A stretch of 64,000 nt of DNA from assembly GCA_005784505.1 (NCBI GenBank), contig VCAZ01000005.1:6511390-6575389 (forward strand). The letters are read 5' to 3'. Below the pieces are notes generated by a model. It searched no databases. It was not told the DNA's origin and saw only the letters and a program-made list of their open reading frames with translations. Positions within the stretch are counted from its first letter, which is position 1. Each line of letters starts with the position of its first letter. Below, piece by piece: positions 42,361-54,689 of this stretch. This stretch comes from Bagarius yarrelli. Its lineage: Eukaryota > Chordata > Actinopteri > Siluriformes > Sisoridae. The position numbers were made by a program, and so were the translations under genes.

Positions 42361-42989
42361 TAACAAAGTCATTCCGGTAAATTCCGTCTGCTCGGCGGCT
42401 GTTTTAGAAACGTTAACAGCTTAAAAAACCAGCAGAGACCCGGACACCAAAAACGGCTCGACCGTCAGATTGTTGCTGAAATGGCAGTTAGATTTTTGCA
42501 TAGTTCTTTAGCTACAATGACACAAATATAACGTCGGTATTTTTCCAAAAATATTAACTAAATACTGGATATAGTGGAAATTTATCAATTTTCCAGTCCC
42601 TAAACAATTCTTTAGTCCATCATAAGAACATTTTATACATCTATTGACCTGCTACTGGAGACGGTTGTAAAAAACAAAACAAAACAAAAAAAACTATTGC
42701 TATACTATTGGTCAACTGTTATAACCTGTAAAAGAAAAGTGTTTATAACATTTCATAACGGCATTATACACATTGCTTATTTATTTATTTATTTATTTAT
42801 TAGGATGTTACTTTTTTAAGCTATGCCTTATGAGTCATTAGCATAACACACAAGAAGTGTTTGTCAAATAGGTGTCATTATAAGACATTATAAGTGTCAC
42901 ACAACCTTCCATTATGTTTGTTGTTAGACTGCGTTTTTTACCGTTATTATTTCTCACTGTAAATAAATTAAAAGCACGATTTGTCCTGG

Positions 42990-42995
42990 AATAAA
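42990..42995 (+). terminator. ica1: Candidate poly(A) signal of ica1
   Basis: AATAAA about 630 bases after the ica1 stop, inside copy 1 of the tandem duplication. An identical copy is at 45051-45056. Confidence 0.4.
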
Positions 42996-43299
42996 AGCTT
43001 GTTTAAAGTGAAACTGTCTCATGGAGACATTATGTTGTACAGTAAATCATGTCTTATGTTTATAAACAGAATATAAAGACAAATATTTAAAACAGTGTGT
43101 GTGTGTGTGTGTGTGTGTGGGTGGTGTTGTGATAAATATTGTAAATGATGTTGATGGTGGTATCTGAACCAGAGCAACGAAGGGCAAGTTTTTTTTCTGT
43201 TAGTTCTGATTGGACAAAAGAGACAGATCTCAGCTTTGGACTTGAATAAAGTAAGTGCAACTGTCAGTAAATTTTTGCAAGAAATCAAACTGCCTGGTC

Positions 43300-46200
43300 C
43301 ACTTTAAACGGTCAGATCTCAGCTTTGGAGTTTGCTTGAACAAAAGTAAGTAAAACCAAAGGCACCCCCCCCAGTGTTGTTCTCTTGATGTCAGTAATCT
43401 ACTATATGTTGAACCTTGGGAATTTGGGGCAAATTTGAGACATTCAATTTTTTTGACGTCAGTACCCTACCTTGTGAAATTAGAGCAAGTTGAGAACGTT
43501 GGTTTTTTTACTAAAACACAAAGGCTAACCCCTTACGGGTTTTTTCGGGGGGGTGAAAAATGTTGTGTTGTTAAATTTTCCTAAAATTCGCACCGTGCAT
43601 TTGGTAGACAAAGACAGACTTCCTGTGTGAATTTAGAGTTCCTGTAATGCTCTGAAGCCGAGATTCATGGCTTTAATATATTTAACTTGCTGCTATATGT
43701 TGAACCTGAGAAATTTCAGATTAATGATTCATAAAGCAAGTTGATTGTTTGTGTGTCGTTATATTAGAACAGCCACAAACAAGTTTTTTAAAGTTTATTT
43801 TAAGATAAAAGACAAAACAAGTGAGTTTTCCCAAATGAGTGAATCCCCACCATTTTCCAACATATTAACTAGTCAACTTAAAATGATCAAATCTCAACTT
43901 TGGAGTGTGATTGAATAAAAGTAAGTGCACCCCAGTGTTTCTCTCGATGTCAGGAACCTACCATGTGAAATTGGGGCAAATCTGAAAATGTTGGATTTTT
44001 TACTAAAACACAAAGGCTAACCCCTTACGGTTTTTTTCGGGGGGGTGAAAAATTTTGTGTTGTTGAATTTTCCTAAAATTCGCACCGTGCATTTGGTAGT
44101 CAGAGAAAAAACTGCTGTGTGAATTTGGAGTTCCTGGTGCGCTCTAAAGCCGAGATTTTGCGTTTTATATAAATGTGGTTTAACCCTGCAAAACAAAGCA
44201 TTTGTTGGATTCATAAATTATTTTGTAAAAATTTGCTAAAAACACAGAAGGCAATAAAAGACAGTGAACTGACTTGTTGCTCAAAATGATTTTATAAACA
44301 GAAAGAAAAAAAATACACAGAAGCAGTAAATCTGTTAGCATGTGCAGCGCAATCATGGAACAACAAATTAACGGCTGCTCCAAATAATAATTATTTATAG
44401 TTTTAAAAAGAGTTCTTTTAGTTGTCTTGTAGTGGAGTGGACATTCGTGTGTAGCATCTTGGCTGGAGGTGCCGCACGGCTACAACCTGTCTGAGGGCAC
44501 CAGGTTACCGGTAGTGTCCAGCTGCATGCATTTACAGGTGCAGGCGGAAACTGGACACTCGCTGTGATCTCTTAAGAAGAGAGGAGAAAAACTGATTAGT
44601 GTAAAGATACGAAAAAATTAAGAGGCTTTCTATCATTTATACTGCTTTTCCACCAGAGCTCAATTAGGAACCAAGTTCTGAGCCCAAATCTAAACTGGCG
44701 TCAAAACCCTGCTGATCTCGAGTAGAAACAGCTGATGTCAGTGATTAGAGATAAAAGCCGACTCAGTAAGAGAAAAGAGTGTTCTCTAAGAGAAGAAAAG
44801 TGTTTATAACATTTCATAACGGCATTATACACATTGCTTATTTATTTATTTATTTATTTATTAGGATGTTACTTTTTTAAGCTATGCCTTATGAGTCATT
44901 AGCATAACACACAAGAAGTGTTTGTCAAATAGGTGTCATTATAAGACGTTATAAGTGTCACACAACCTTCCATTATGTTTGTTGTTAGACTGCGTTTTTT
45001 ACCGTTATTATTTCTCACTGTAAATAAATTAAAAGCACGATTTGTCCTGGAATAAAAGCTTGTTTAAAGTGAAACTGTCTCATGGAGACATTATGTTGTA
45101 CAGTAAATCATGTCTTATGTTTATAAACAGAATATAAAGACAAATATTTAAAACAGTGTGTGTGTGTGTGTGTGTGTGGGTGGTGTTGTGATAAATATTG
45201 TAAATGATGTTGATGGTGGTATCTGAACCAGAGCAACGAAGGGCAAGTTTTTTTTTCTGTTAGTTCTGATTGGACAAAAGAGACAGACTAAATTTTTGCA
45301 AGAAATCAAACTGCCTGGTCCACTTTAAACGGTCAGATCTCAGCTTTGGAGTTTGCTTGAATAAAAGTAAGTGCACCCCAGTGTTTCTCTTGATGTCAGT
45401 AATCTACCTTGGGAATTTGGGGCAAATTTGAGACATTCAATTTTTTACTAAAACACAAAGGCTAACCCCTTACGGGTTTTTTTCTGGGGTGAAAAAAATT
45501 GTGTTATTCAATTTTCCTGAAATTCACACCGTGCATTTGGAAGACAAATACAGACATACTGTGTGAATTTAGAGTTCCTGTAATGCTCTGAAGTTTCCTC
45601 AAATGAGTGAATCCCCACCTTTTTCCAACATATTAACCAGTCAACTTTAAATGGTCAGATCTCAACTATGGAATGTGATTGAACAAAAGTAAGTGCACCC
45701 CAGTGTTTCTCTTGATGTCAGGAACCTACCATGTGAAATTGGGGTAAATTTCAAGATGTTGGATTTTTTACTAAAACACAAAGGCTAACCCCTTACGTTT
45801 TTTTTCGGGGGTGAAAAATGTTGTGTTGTTAAATTTTTCTAAAATTCGCACCGTGCATTTGGTAGGCAAAGACAGACTTCCTGTGTGAATTTAGAGTTCC
45901 TGTAATGCTCTGAAGCCGAGATTCATGGCTTTAATTTATTTAACTTGCTGCTATATGTTGAACCTGAGAAATTTCAGATTAATGATTCATAAAGCAAGTT
46001 GATTCTTTGTATGTCGTTATATTAGAACAGCCACAAATAAGTTTTTTAAAGTTTATTTTAAGGTAAAAAAAAAAACAATGAGTGAATCCCCACCATTTTT
46101 AACATATTAACTAGTCAACTTCAAATGGTCAGATCTCAGCTTTGGAATGTGATTAAATAAAAAAAAGTGCACCCCGGTGTTTCTCTTGACGTCAGTACCC

Positions 46201-46960
46201 TACCTTGTAAAATTAGAGCAAAGTTGAGAACGTTGGATTTTTTACTAAAACACAAAGGCTAACCCCTTACGTTTTTTTTCGGGGGGGTGAAAAATTTTGT
46301 GTTGTTGAATTTTCCTAAAATTCGCACCGTGCATTTGGTAGGCAAAGACAGACTTCCTGTGTGAATTTAGAGTTCCTGTAATGCTCTGAAGCCGAGATTC
46401 ATGGCTTTAATATATTTAACTTGCTGCTATATGTTGAACCTGAGAAATTTCAGATTAATGATTTATAAAGCAAGTTGATTGTTTGTGTGTCGTTATATTA
46501 GAACAGCCACAAACAAGTTTTTTAAAGTTTATTTTAAGGTAAAAGACAAAACAAGTGAGTTTTCCCAAATGAGTGAATCCCCACCATTTTCCAACATATT
46601 AACTAGTCAACTTAAAATGATCAAATCTCAGCTTTGGAGTGTGATTGAATAAAAGTAAGTGCACCCCAGTGTTTCTCTCGATGTCAGGAACCTACCATGT
46701 GAAATTGGGGCAAATCTGAAAATGTTGGATTTTTTACTAAAACACAAAGGCTAACCCCTTACGGTTTTTTTCGGGGGGGTGAAAAATTTTGTGTTGTTGA
46801 ATTTTCCTAAAATTCGCACCGTGCATTTGGTAGTCAGAGAAAAAACTGCTGTGTGAATTTGGAGTTCCTGGTGCGCTCTAAAGCCGAGATTTTGCGTTTT
46901 ATATAAATGCGGTTTAACCCTGCAAAACAAAGCATTTGTTGGATTCATAAATTATTTTGT
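43300..46960. repeat. Nested tandem repeat of about 320-570 bp units
   Basis: A block containing GTCAGATCTCAGCTTTGGAG, then AACACAAAGGCTAACCCCTT, then ATTCGCACCGTGCATTTGG recurs: two units in copy 1 (starting near 43311, 43883) and four in copy 2 (near 45332, 45653, 46127, 46619). Units differ by small deletions. I do not recognise the element. Short antisense ORFs in it are repeated and show no protein-like features. Confidence 0.8.
44480..44570 (-). pseudogene. Second copy of the mios terminal coding exon
   Basis: Same 30 codons as 47218-47308 ([18 protein letters not shown]..stop) with the same acceptor (cttcttaag). It lies in copy 1 of the tandem duplication, beyond the nearer exon, so it is probably not used. 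It could serve as an alternative last exon, but the product would be the same. Confidence 0.85.
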
Positions 46961-47217
46961 AAAAATTTGCTAAAAACACAGAAGGCAATAAAAGACAGTG
47001 AACTGACTTGTTGCTCAAAATGATTTTATAAACAGAAAGAAAAAAAATACACAGAAGCAGTAAATCTGTTAGCATGTGCAGCGCAATCATGGAACAACAA
47101 AATTAACGGCTGCTCCAAATAATAATTATTTATAGTTTTTAAAAAGAGTTCTTTTAGTTGTCTTGTAGTGGAGTGTGGACATTCGTGTGTAGCATCTTGG
47201 CTGGAGGTGCCGCACGG

Positions 47218-50200
47218 CTACAACCTGTCTGAGGGCACCAGGTTACCGGTAGTGTCCAGCTGCATGCATTTACAGGTGCAGGCGGAAACTGGACACTCGC
47301 TGTGATCTCTTAAGAAGAGAGGAGAAAAACTGATTAGTGTAAAGATACGAAAAAATTAAGAGGCTTTCTATCATTTATACTGCTTTTCCACCAGAGCTCA
47401 ATTAGGAACCAAGTTCTGAGCCCAAATCTAAACTGGCGTCAAAACCCTGCTGATCTCGAGTAGAAACAGCTGATGTCAGTGATTAGAGATAAAAGACGAC
47501 TCAGTAACAATGACAGATAAAATTAACAAGAAGAATTAAATCTGTCGGTTGATGAGTGACCGACAGAAGAGACCGACAATCTTGTCACCATCAGGACCAC
47601 CAGGAAAATACAAGTCTTACCAAAAGTGTATATGAGAAGATTAAAAAAAATAACATGACGTGAGATTTGGGAAGTGAGTGATGTAATGGGTTCTGCTTCC
47701 TGCCAGTGCAAACGCTAGCCAGTCCGAAACCAGCACTCCGGGACGGCACCAGTAGAAAAGTGGTAGCAGTCAATACAGCAATTTGCAAATAACTGCATTT
47801 TATGTTAGTGTTGTGAATAATGTACATTAGGTGTGCTTACCTGAACCAGCTGAGCATGTGACCGGCGTGGCCGCCATGGCGACAGTTGTGGCACCAAGTG
47901 AACCAGTTGTTAAACTGAGCGAGCTTCTTATCTCTCGGCAGGTCGACCTTCTCGTCTGACTTTCCGCTACCTGGTGAAAGGTTGTTGTTTTTTTTAACTT
48001 AAATTGCGTATTTAGCTATTTGCACAAAATAATCTGATTGAATACCAGTGCAGGAGGACACCGGCGTTCCCATGTTCATGAGACAGAGGGCGCAGCGTGG
48101 CAGCGGTTTTCGGCAGCCCGGACAGCTGGTGACCTTTGACTTGGTGGGCGAGCCGCTGACGCCGTACTGGCTGAATCCGCGGCCCTGATGGGGCATGGCG
48201 GAGCAGCTGAACGATATGGACTTCCCGCAGAAGTTACAGCTTACAAACACCTACGCAGGAGAAACAAGCAGTCCATCAGTTTTAAGAGAGAAGAAGAGTG
48301 TTTATTAGAGTAAAAATCTGAACTCTCACCTGAGCGAGAGGCTTCGAACTGGGGTCCAGTTTACTCCTGTGGATGTCGAATTCGGCACGTTTGTGCCAAA
48401 ACCTCCAGGCGTCCAGCAGGTTACGGTAGTTCTCGATCCAGTACTGTACACGCGCGTCTTTCACCACTTCGGCACTCGAACCCTGAAATGTCACCACACA
48501 CGAACCCTAATGCTTTATTCTAGCATCATAAAAGCAAAAGTTTTATCGCATCCTTGCTTTTGTACTGATTCCATGATCAATTATCAAGATTACTTGTTCT
48601 GATTGTGTGTATGTGTGTGTGTGTGTGTGTGCGTTTGGTCTTACCCTGAGCATGCAAAAACTGGCGGTCTGCACGTCTCCTGTTCGGTCCACGTAACTCT
48701 CCATCAGATCCACGCCATCCTTCGTCAGACCGGTCAGCAGGATGCCCTCCAGATTCCCCACCTCCTTCATCTCATTGGTCAGCTTATCGATGTAGCGGGA
48801 GAGCTGAGACCAAATTAAATTAAAGACAGAAAGAAATCAATCAATAACAAACATGCATAAAACTCTGCGTAACTTTTACCTAATTAAACACTACTAGACA
48901 AACAAACGCGTTATTTAATACACCTCATAAGTAAAAGTCACATCATAAGTAAAAATAAATATGAGTAAGTAAATAATAAGTAAAGATATATAATAAGCGT
49001 ATAATAAGCCTTTTAATAAACTGCTCTACATGCACATGAATCAAAAGTACAACGTCATAATTACTCAGTATATTAAATATTATTTCCAAACGAAAATATA
49101 ATTTAATAGATATACAATAATACATGAATAATATATATATTTAATTTTCTGGCTGTATATCAAGAGCGACTTGTCAGTGGTAGCTTGGTGGTGCTGGGAA
49201 TTGAACCCATGATCATCTGGTCAGCAGGCAAACAGCTAAGCTTACACTTCTCACTACATATATTTTATATATATATAAACATATATATATATATATTTAT
49301 AACAAACATATATATATATATATATCCATCTATAAGTAATCCACAAGCTTAATAAGGGTTTTTACCTGATTGTCGTTGAGGAACATGCAGGCGAACGCCA
49401 CTCTGTCTCTCACGGCCACACGACTCTCGCTCTGTTACACACACACACAGACAGACAGACAGATTCACATTTATTCATGTCACACACTCACACACACACA
49501 GCTGTTTACACACACACACACACACCAGCACGGTGTCGTAGGCTCCTGGTTCGCTGGTGAGGAAGGCGAACATGGAACACAGGTAAGGTTTCTTCAGCTG
49601 CAGTCTCAGCGTTCCACACATCTCCCTCCACAGAGAGGATTTCTCATCAGTGTATCCCGACAGAGCCATGGCCACTACGTTCAGGTTCAGCTCGGCTGGG
49701 GGGAAAAAAATCATACAGTGAACGCAGTAACAGGTTATAACCAGAAATAATTCTCCGAAAACAAGACGAGAGAAAAGTGGAGTTATTTTACTGGATAAAT
49801 GACCTGGGTTGAAGTTAAAGTTAAAAATTCGGATCTTTAAAATATTTCATATTAAATGAACTCAATAGGGGTGTGATGAGCCGCCTATCCTACGAGACGT
49901 GACGAGACGAGACACCAGACTGGGTTCACGAGAACGAGACGAGATTTTTAGACTTCTTTTAAAGAAATCCTTAATGATATATTCAGGGGAACATAATACT
50001 TAAGTATTAAAAGTAAAAGTTGTTGGTAATTAAACAGGCGGTACCTTTCTCTGTGGCGGCTCCTTTCTGGAGGATCTGAATGGTGCGGCGTATGTCGAGG
50101 TTAAAGAGGGCCACCGAGGCGGCTCGTTCCCACTCTCCTTCCTGCTCCAGAGACCTGAGGAACGGTTCGACGTCAACGTCCGGCCCACGCCCGATCCAGC

Positions 50201-52239
50201 CGCACAGCTGTAGAGCCAGGCTGCGCTCCTCGCTGTGATACTGCACCATGTCGGTGGGTCGATCCGAGCCCTTCCAGCAGCGCCGCAACTCTGTAGCACC
50301 TGAATGACATGACGAGGACGCGGGTCTAAATTACAATCTCTCTTTTTTTTTTATATTATACTGAACTTGAGCTACTCACCAGAGCAGGATTTGATGATAT
50401 TCTTGATGCCGGAGTAAATCAGGGACTGTTTGTTTCCCTGCTGTCTCTGCTCCATGTCCTCCGTGTACTGCTGCATGAGTGAGTCTGATATAGGAAACTT
50501 TATACATCAAAAATACCTTGCAAATCAATCATGATTAAATTAACGGCACAGTTTGTCAGATAACCTGTGCGGGGAAGTGGTGGCTCATGGTTAAGATGTT
50601 AGATTACCAACCCGAAGGCTGTGGGTTCGATTCCCAGCTCCAACAAGCCACCACTGTTGGGCCCCTGAGCAAGGCCCTCAACGTCTGCGTTAAATGATGC
50701 AACACCTAATAAAACATGAGCATGGTGGGCGACAATTAATGGAAAAAAGGGCAGATTTATCTAATTTGTGCCTGAGCGAGTATTAAAGCAGCGGGTTGTT
50801 TCATTGGCACCCTCTTGTGTCTATGTGGAGAACTGCATCTATGAAGAAAATACTGACAAACTGTCTGTTCACTACGAAAACATCCACATGGAACCGGTGA
50901 CGATATTTAATAGGAAGTAAAGGATATAATGCAACGTGTACCAGAGGGACCTGATCTGTGGGTCGTTTCCACCAGCCAGCAAGTGGTTCCTCCATACCTG
51001 GACGGTGTCGTGGCCGTAGCGCGACTGAGCTCGCTCCCTCATCTTAGTGGCGATGTCCTTTTCAGCAACGCCGTCTCTGGCGTCCTCGGCGCACTCGTAC
51101 AGGTGGCGTCCACACGCCCAGACAAGGTCTGTGGTTGAGCTCCATGCCAGCGAGATTCGCTCGAACACCGTAAAGTCGCTCATGGCGCGATTGGGTGCCA
51201 CCACCACCATGCGGTTTTGGGCAGACGGATGCCAGGCGAAGCTGCTGATGACGCCGTCTGCGCCACCGCCCGGCTGCACGCCGCGTTCGATCACCGTGGG
51301 CTCGCTTTCGTCGGACCCGACGGGCCCTGTAGGCGCGTGCTGCATGTCGTACAGGCGAACCACGTTGGCATCACGGGTCAGAGTCGCCAGGAGACCGGTG
51401 CGGGTCGGACACCAGGCCACTTTAGTAAGCGGTTTGGTTTGCTCAGGAAGCGTAAACGCCGGCTTCTCGAAGCGCCGCAGGTCCCAGATGGCAACCTGAC
51501 CCTCGAAAAAGGACGCCACGCGCTCAGGAAAGTGCGGATCCACTGCCACACCTTGCACAGCTTTAGTGTTGACGAAGGTCTTCTGACTGGTGTTTCGCAA
51601 GTCAAAAATGGCCAAATTGCGATGCATTCCGGCGAGCAAAAGCTTCGGATGGTCACGAGGCAGCCAACAAAGAGACAGACAGGCGTCGTTCTGTCCCAGC
51701 TCATACAGCGGTTTGGTCACCACCGTTCCAGAATCGGTGTCTCCGGAGAGACGGAGCTTCTCGGCGGGTACCGCTTCCGGAGAATATTTACTACTGATGT
51801 CCCAAATCAGAACAGAGAAATCCGCTCGATGCTTGTCGAGTCCTGCAGCCAACCAGTTGCTGTCCACCGGGTTCCACGCCAGCGTGTTACACTGCCGCGC
51901 GTGTTTGGGGACGAACTCCTTCCCCATCAGATCCTTACATTTAGAGTTGTGACTCTGTCCCAGACTGGTGAGCACCACCCGACCGTTAGCCTGACCCACA
52001 GCCAGCAAACACTCCGGCTCGTGCTTCGGGTACCAGGCTACACATTTCATATACGGCGTGTCCGAGTTAATGGCCAGAAGCGTCGCCGCTGTTTTCTCGG
52101 ACAGCGGCAGGGAGCCCGCTTTGGCCTCCGAGGTCCCGACGGCGCCGATTCGGTACAGACTCAGCTCAGAGTCATAGATCACGAAGCGGTCGGCGTGATG
52201 CGGGGACCACAGGATGTCCGGCTTGGAGGCGCTCATCAT
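47218..52239 (-). CDS. mios: GATOR complex protein MIOS (WD repeat plus C-terminal zinc-binding domain), complete
   Basis: Subunit of GATOR2, which opposes GATOR1 and lets amino acids activate mTORC1 at the lysosome. Coding exons on the minus strand: 52239-50928, 50478-50380, 50290-50045, 49695-49526, 49431-49366, 48803-48645, 48482-48330, 48250-48046, 47970-47841, 47308-47218. Phases all agree, giving 2,631 nt and 876 aa (human MIOS 875). The first exon holds the WD40 propeller ([61 protein letters not shown]). The middle helical part has [19 protein letters not shown]. The C-terminal domain has Cys/His pairs: CNFC, CPGC, CALC, CHNC and [10 protein letters not shown]. The start could be either of two adjacent ATGs; the second matches the usual MS start. 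Its last exon exists in two copies (other copy 44480-44570). Intron 1 of the coding region is AT-AC. Confidence 0.96.
49150..49250 (-). mobile_element. SINE fragment in a mios intron
   Basis: GGTGGTGCTGGGAATTGAAC and neighbours are the inverted B-box part of the SINE family. AT dinucleotide runs follow (49258-49325). Confidence 0.65.
50479..50927 (-). other. mios: mios intron with U12-type AT-AC ends
   Basis: On the minus strand the intron opens ATATCCTTTAC, a perfect U12 AT-AC donor, and closes ..CAGACTCAC. Only this splice gives the conserved protein: SLWYTLH, then Phe from a split codon (T|TC), then MQQYTEDM. No GT-AG pair in the area keeps that frame. TTTCCTATA lies roughly 10 bases before the 3' end and resembles a U12 branch site. 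A SINE is inserted in the intron. Confidence 0.8.
50571..50690 (+). mobile_element. tRNA-derived SINE inside the mios AT-AC intron
   Basis: GGGGAAGTGGTGGCTCATGG, GGGTTCGATTCCCAGC and GGGCCCCTGAGCAAGGCCCT are all present. It is antisense to mios. Confidence 0.9.
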
Positions 52240-53300
52240 GACAGTGTGTGTGTGTGTGTGTGTGTGTGTATCGGACGTGTTTAATACTTTCTCATTTTTA
52301 CTTCCTCTCACAGGCTCACAAGTCAGCCAGATGGAACAGTTTTCAGGATTTTAAGTGATTAGAGAAAGAGAAGGGCACTAATTAGTGCACTACATAGTGA
52401 AACTTATTCGGGTTGGGACGCAGCAACTCTTCTGCTTAAAACCTGAAATGAAATAAAAGAATAAAAAAAATTGCACCTTTTTTTAAAACCACAAATTACA
52501 ACAAAATATAAACATTTAAATTATTAAAACAAAACACGAATTAAAATTAAAACTTAACTGTTTTTATTGTTCTAATGTAATTTAATAAACCTACAGAAAT
52601 CATTAAAAAGGTGTTTTATTCAGCATTAGCGTTAGCATTAGCATTAACACAGTGGAATGACAGCACTGTGCTAAGATGCTAGCTATGCTAAAGTTAGCTC
52701 TCGGCGACGCTACGCTAATTTAATGACATTAAGAAATATTAAATTGTTTATTTCTGCTTATTAAAAGCACGACTTAATGATGACTTTATTTACTGATAAC
52801 AAAGTTATTAAAGTTATTAAACTTACACTAAACCGCCACTCGGAATTTATCGCCATGTTTACAAAGCACGTACAAGCGCCGTGACGTCATCGACCGCCTT
52901 CAAGCGCTAAAATAAAAGTCAGTTCGTATCTGTATTTAGTTGATAACTTTTTATTATTATTATTATTATATATTATTATTAATAATTATTTATTTGATTA
53001 TTATTCTGCTATCATTGCTTTAAATAGATGTTTTGTTACTAAATTTGTATTTAAAAATAAACCATGTTGAATTTTTTTAAATTTTAAATCGTGTGAGATT
53101 TTAATTTTAATACTTATTATTTTTATTATTTTTTTATAATTTCATTACTATTATCTCATTATCAAATAAGGATTAATGCACTTTGTGTTTTTAAAACAAC
53201 CCACAAGAGCATTCGTAAATAAATTATAAATAAATTATTACTATAAAATATATAATTGCCTTTAAATGATATTATTGTAAAATTTCATCTGATTATTGAG
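52240..53300. other. mios upstream region, no gene seen
   Basis: AT-rich except for the CRE-bearing segment near 52880. A GT run (52244-52267) lies just upstream of the mios start. Confidence 0.6.
52827..52900 (-). promoter_or_regulatory. mios: Candidate mios promoter and 5' non-coding exon
   Basis: A perfect CRE, TGACGTCA, is at 52882-52889. Just inside on the minus strand is GC-richer sequence with CATGGCG and a donor-like gtaagt, intron beginning at 52826. It lies about 600 bases upstream of the mios ATG, which fits a non-coding first exon. Confidence 0.45.
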
Positions 53301-53515
53301 GGGTAAAAATGGTAGCTCGGTGGTTGGCCTACTAACTGGAAGATTATGGGTTTAAAAAATATAAATAAAGGTGACTTGACTTGATTCCCAGCACCACCAA
53401 ATTACCACTGATGGGCCCCTGAGCAAGGCCCCTAACCTAAATTGCCCAGTTGTATAAATAAAATCATTGTAAGTCACTCTGGATAAGGACGTCTGCCAAA
53501 ATGCAGTGAATGCAA
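53297..53515 (+). mobile_element. tRNA-derived SINE with an internal insertion
   Basis: GTAGCTCGGTGGTTGG start; the B box is split by about 30 AT-rich bases; then TTCCCAGCACCACCAA, GGGCCCCTGAGCAAGGCCCC and CTCTGGATAAGGACGTCTGC. Confidence 0.85.
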
Positions 53516-53884
53516 AACTTCCAAAAATCCTTTTCCACAGTTATCAAAATGTCTCCAGAGCTCTTTTTCTCTCACACTTTTACCCCAGATCTCCTCCCAG
53601 CTGCCCTGCGTAGATTTATGGTTTTCTGCTCCTCTCAGTCCAGCTGATGATTTGTTTTTCTCCATGTCCTCCTCTGTTTCTGGAAGCTTCCTGGTCCATT
53701 GAAAAAAAAAAAGGTCTTAAAATTGAGGATTTTATTGCTAAAAAAAAAAAAAAAAAAATACAGTTCCAAGAAAAAACATGGAGGTGGAGAGCAGTGTAGA
53801 ATTACAGTTTCTCTCTCCTTAACAATAACAGCACATCTACGATTATTATCAGATAAATACACAAATTATTCCATTTATTACAAT

Positions 53885-53918
<34 letters not shown>

Positions 53919-53999
53919 GACTTTCTTCTTGGAATTCTTGGAATTGATGATTTTATAATCAGGACTTTTTGGCAGATGCAGAGGAGCGGGCAGGACTCT

Positions 54000-54132
54000 G
54001 TGTGTGTGTGTGTGTGTGTGTGAGTGAGTGTGTGTGAGTCTAAGGGAGTGTGTGATGACTTTTGCACCATCGGGGCGCCAGATCTGTGTGAACATGTGAG
54101 AGGATCACTGAAAGAACATCACATGATAGAAG
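54000..54132 (+). other. Possible col28a1 5' non-coding exon
   Basis: A stretch ending catgatagaag followed by gtaagaaa at 54133 looks like a donor. The first coding exon at 55466 has an acceptor, so a 5' exon is required; this is the best placed candidate. No start of transcription can be assigned. Confidence 0.3.
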
Positions 54133-54689
54133 GTAAGAAACGAAAATATATATTTTTTTACTTTTATTAAATTCGATCCAAATTTTCCTGGTCTGCATGT
54201 TGTACTGAGAGAACTCTCGAAAAACTAGTAAATAAATAAATAAAAGAATAAATAAATAGTTAGAGGTCTTTTAAACAGAATTATTTATAAATCAGGCGAA
54301 TCTGTTATGTCTGGAGGTGAAACAGTTAATTGGCAGTTAATACTAAATTTATTTAATTACTTTTAATTAAAATTATTTTTTTCACATTAAAAAAATGCAT
54401 TTAATCCCATGCATCAGTATTTAAAGTGAATTCTTGAGTTCTTTAATAAAACACAGTTCGCAGTTATGATCAGGACTTCACAGCAGTTTTAGTTTTACAC
54501 TTTATCACTTTATTTCTGATGCAACAATAAAACGAATAAAAAAGAAAAAAACAAGTTGTTTATTAATAAATATAAAATAAACTTGTAAATTAACGGCATA
54601 CAACTGTGGTTAAAGAACCTGCACCTTATCAACCCGCTGCATCATTGATTATTTTCCTATGAGTGCATGACACAGTTTTGTTTTATTCT

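Larger units (their letters stand above)
42733..47507. repeat. Tandem segmental duplication between ica1 and mios
   Basis: Copy 1 is about 42733-44769 and copy 2 about 44794-47507, nearly identical in long stretches. Each runs from the ica1 3' flank (ATTT run, ica1 poly(A) signal, GT repeat) through a repeated AT-rich block to the mios last exon and part of its intron. The offset is 2,061 at the left end and 2,738 at the mios exon, because copy 2 holds about 680 bases more of the internal repeat. A 24-base filler separates the copies. Confidence 0.92.

Noticed and set aside
44017..46948. Identical 65-codon minus-strand ORFs at 44017 and 46751
   Set aside because: The identity reflects the tandem duplication, and the sequence is part of the nested repeat with no protein-like features.
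51047..52284. Long open frames on the + strand (up to 355 codons) opposite the mios first exon
   Set aside because: They are antisense shadows of a long conserved coding exon on the minus strand and show no family features of their own.
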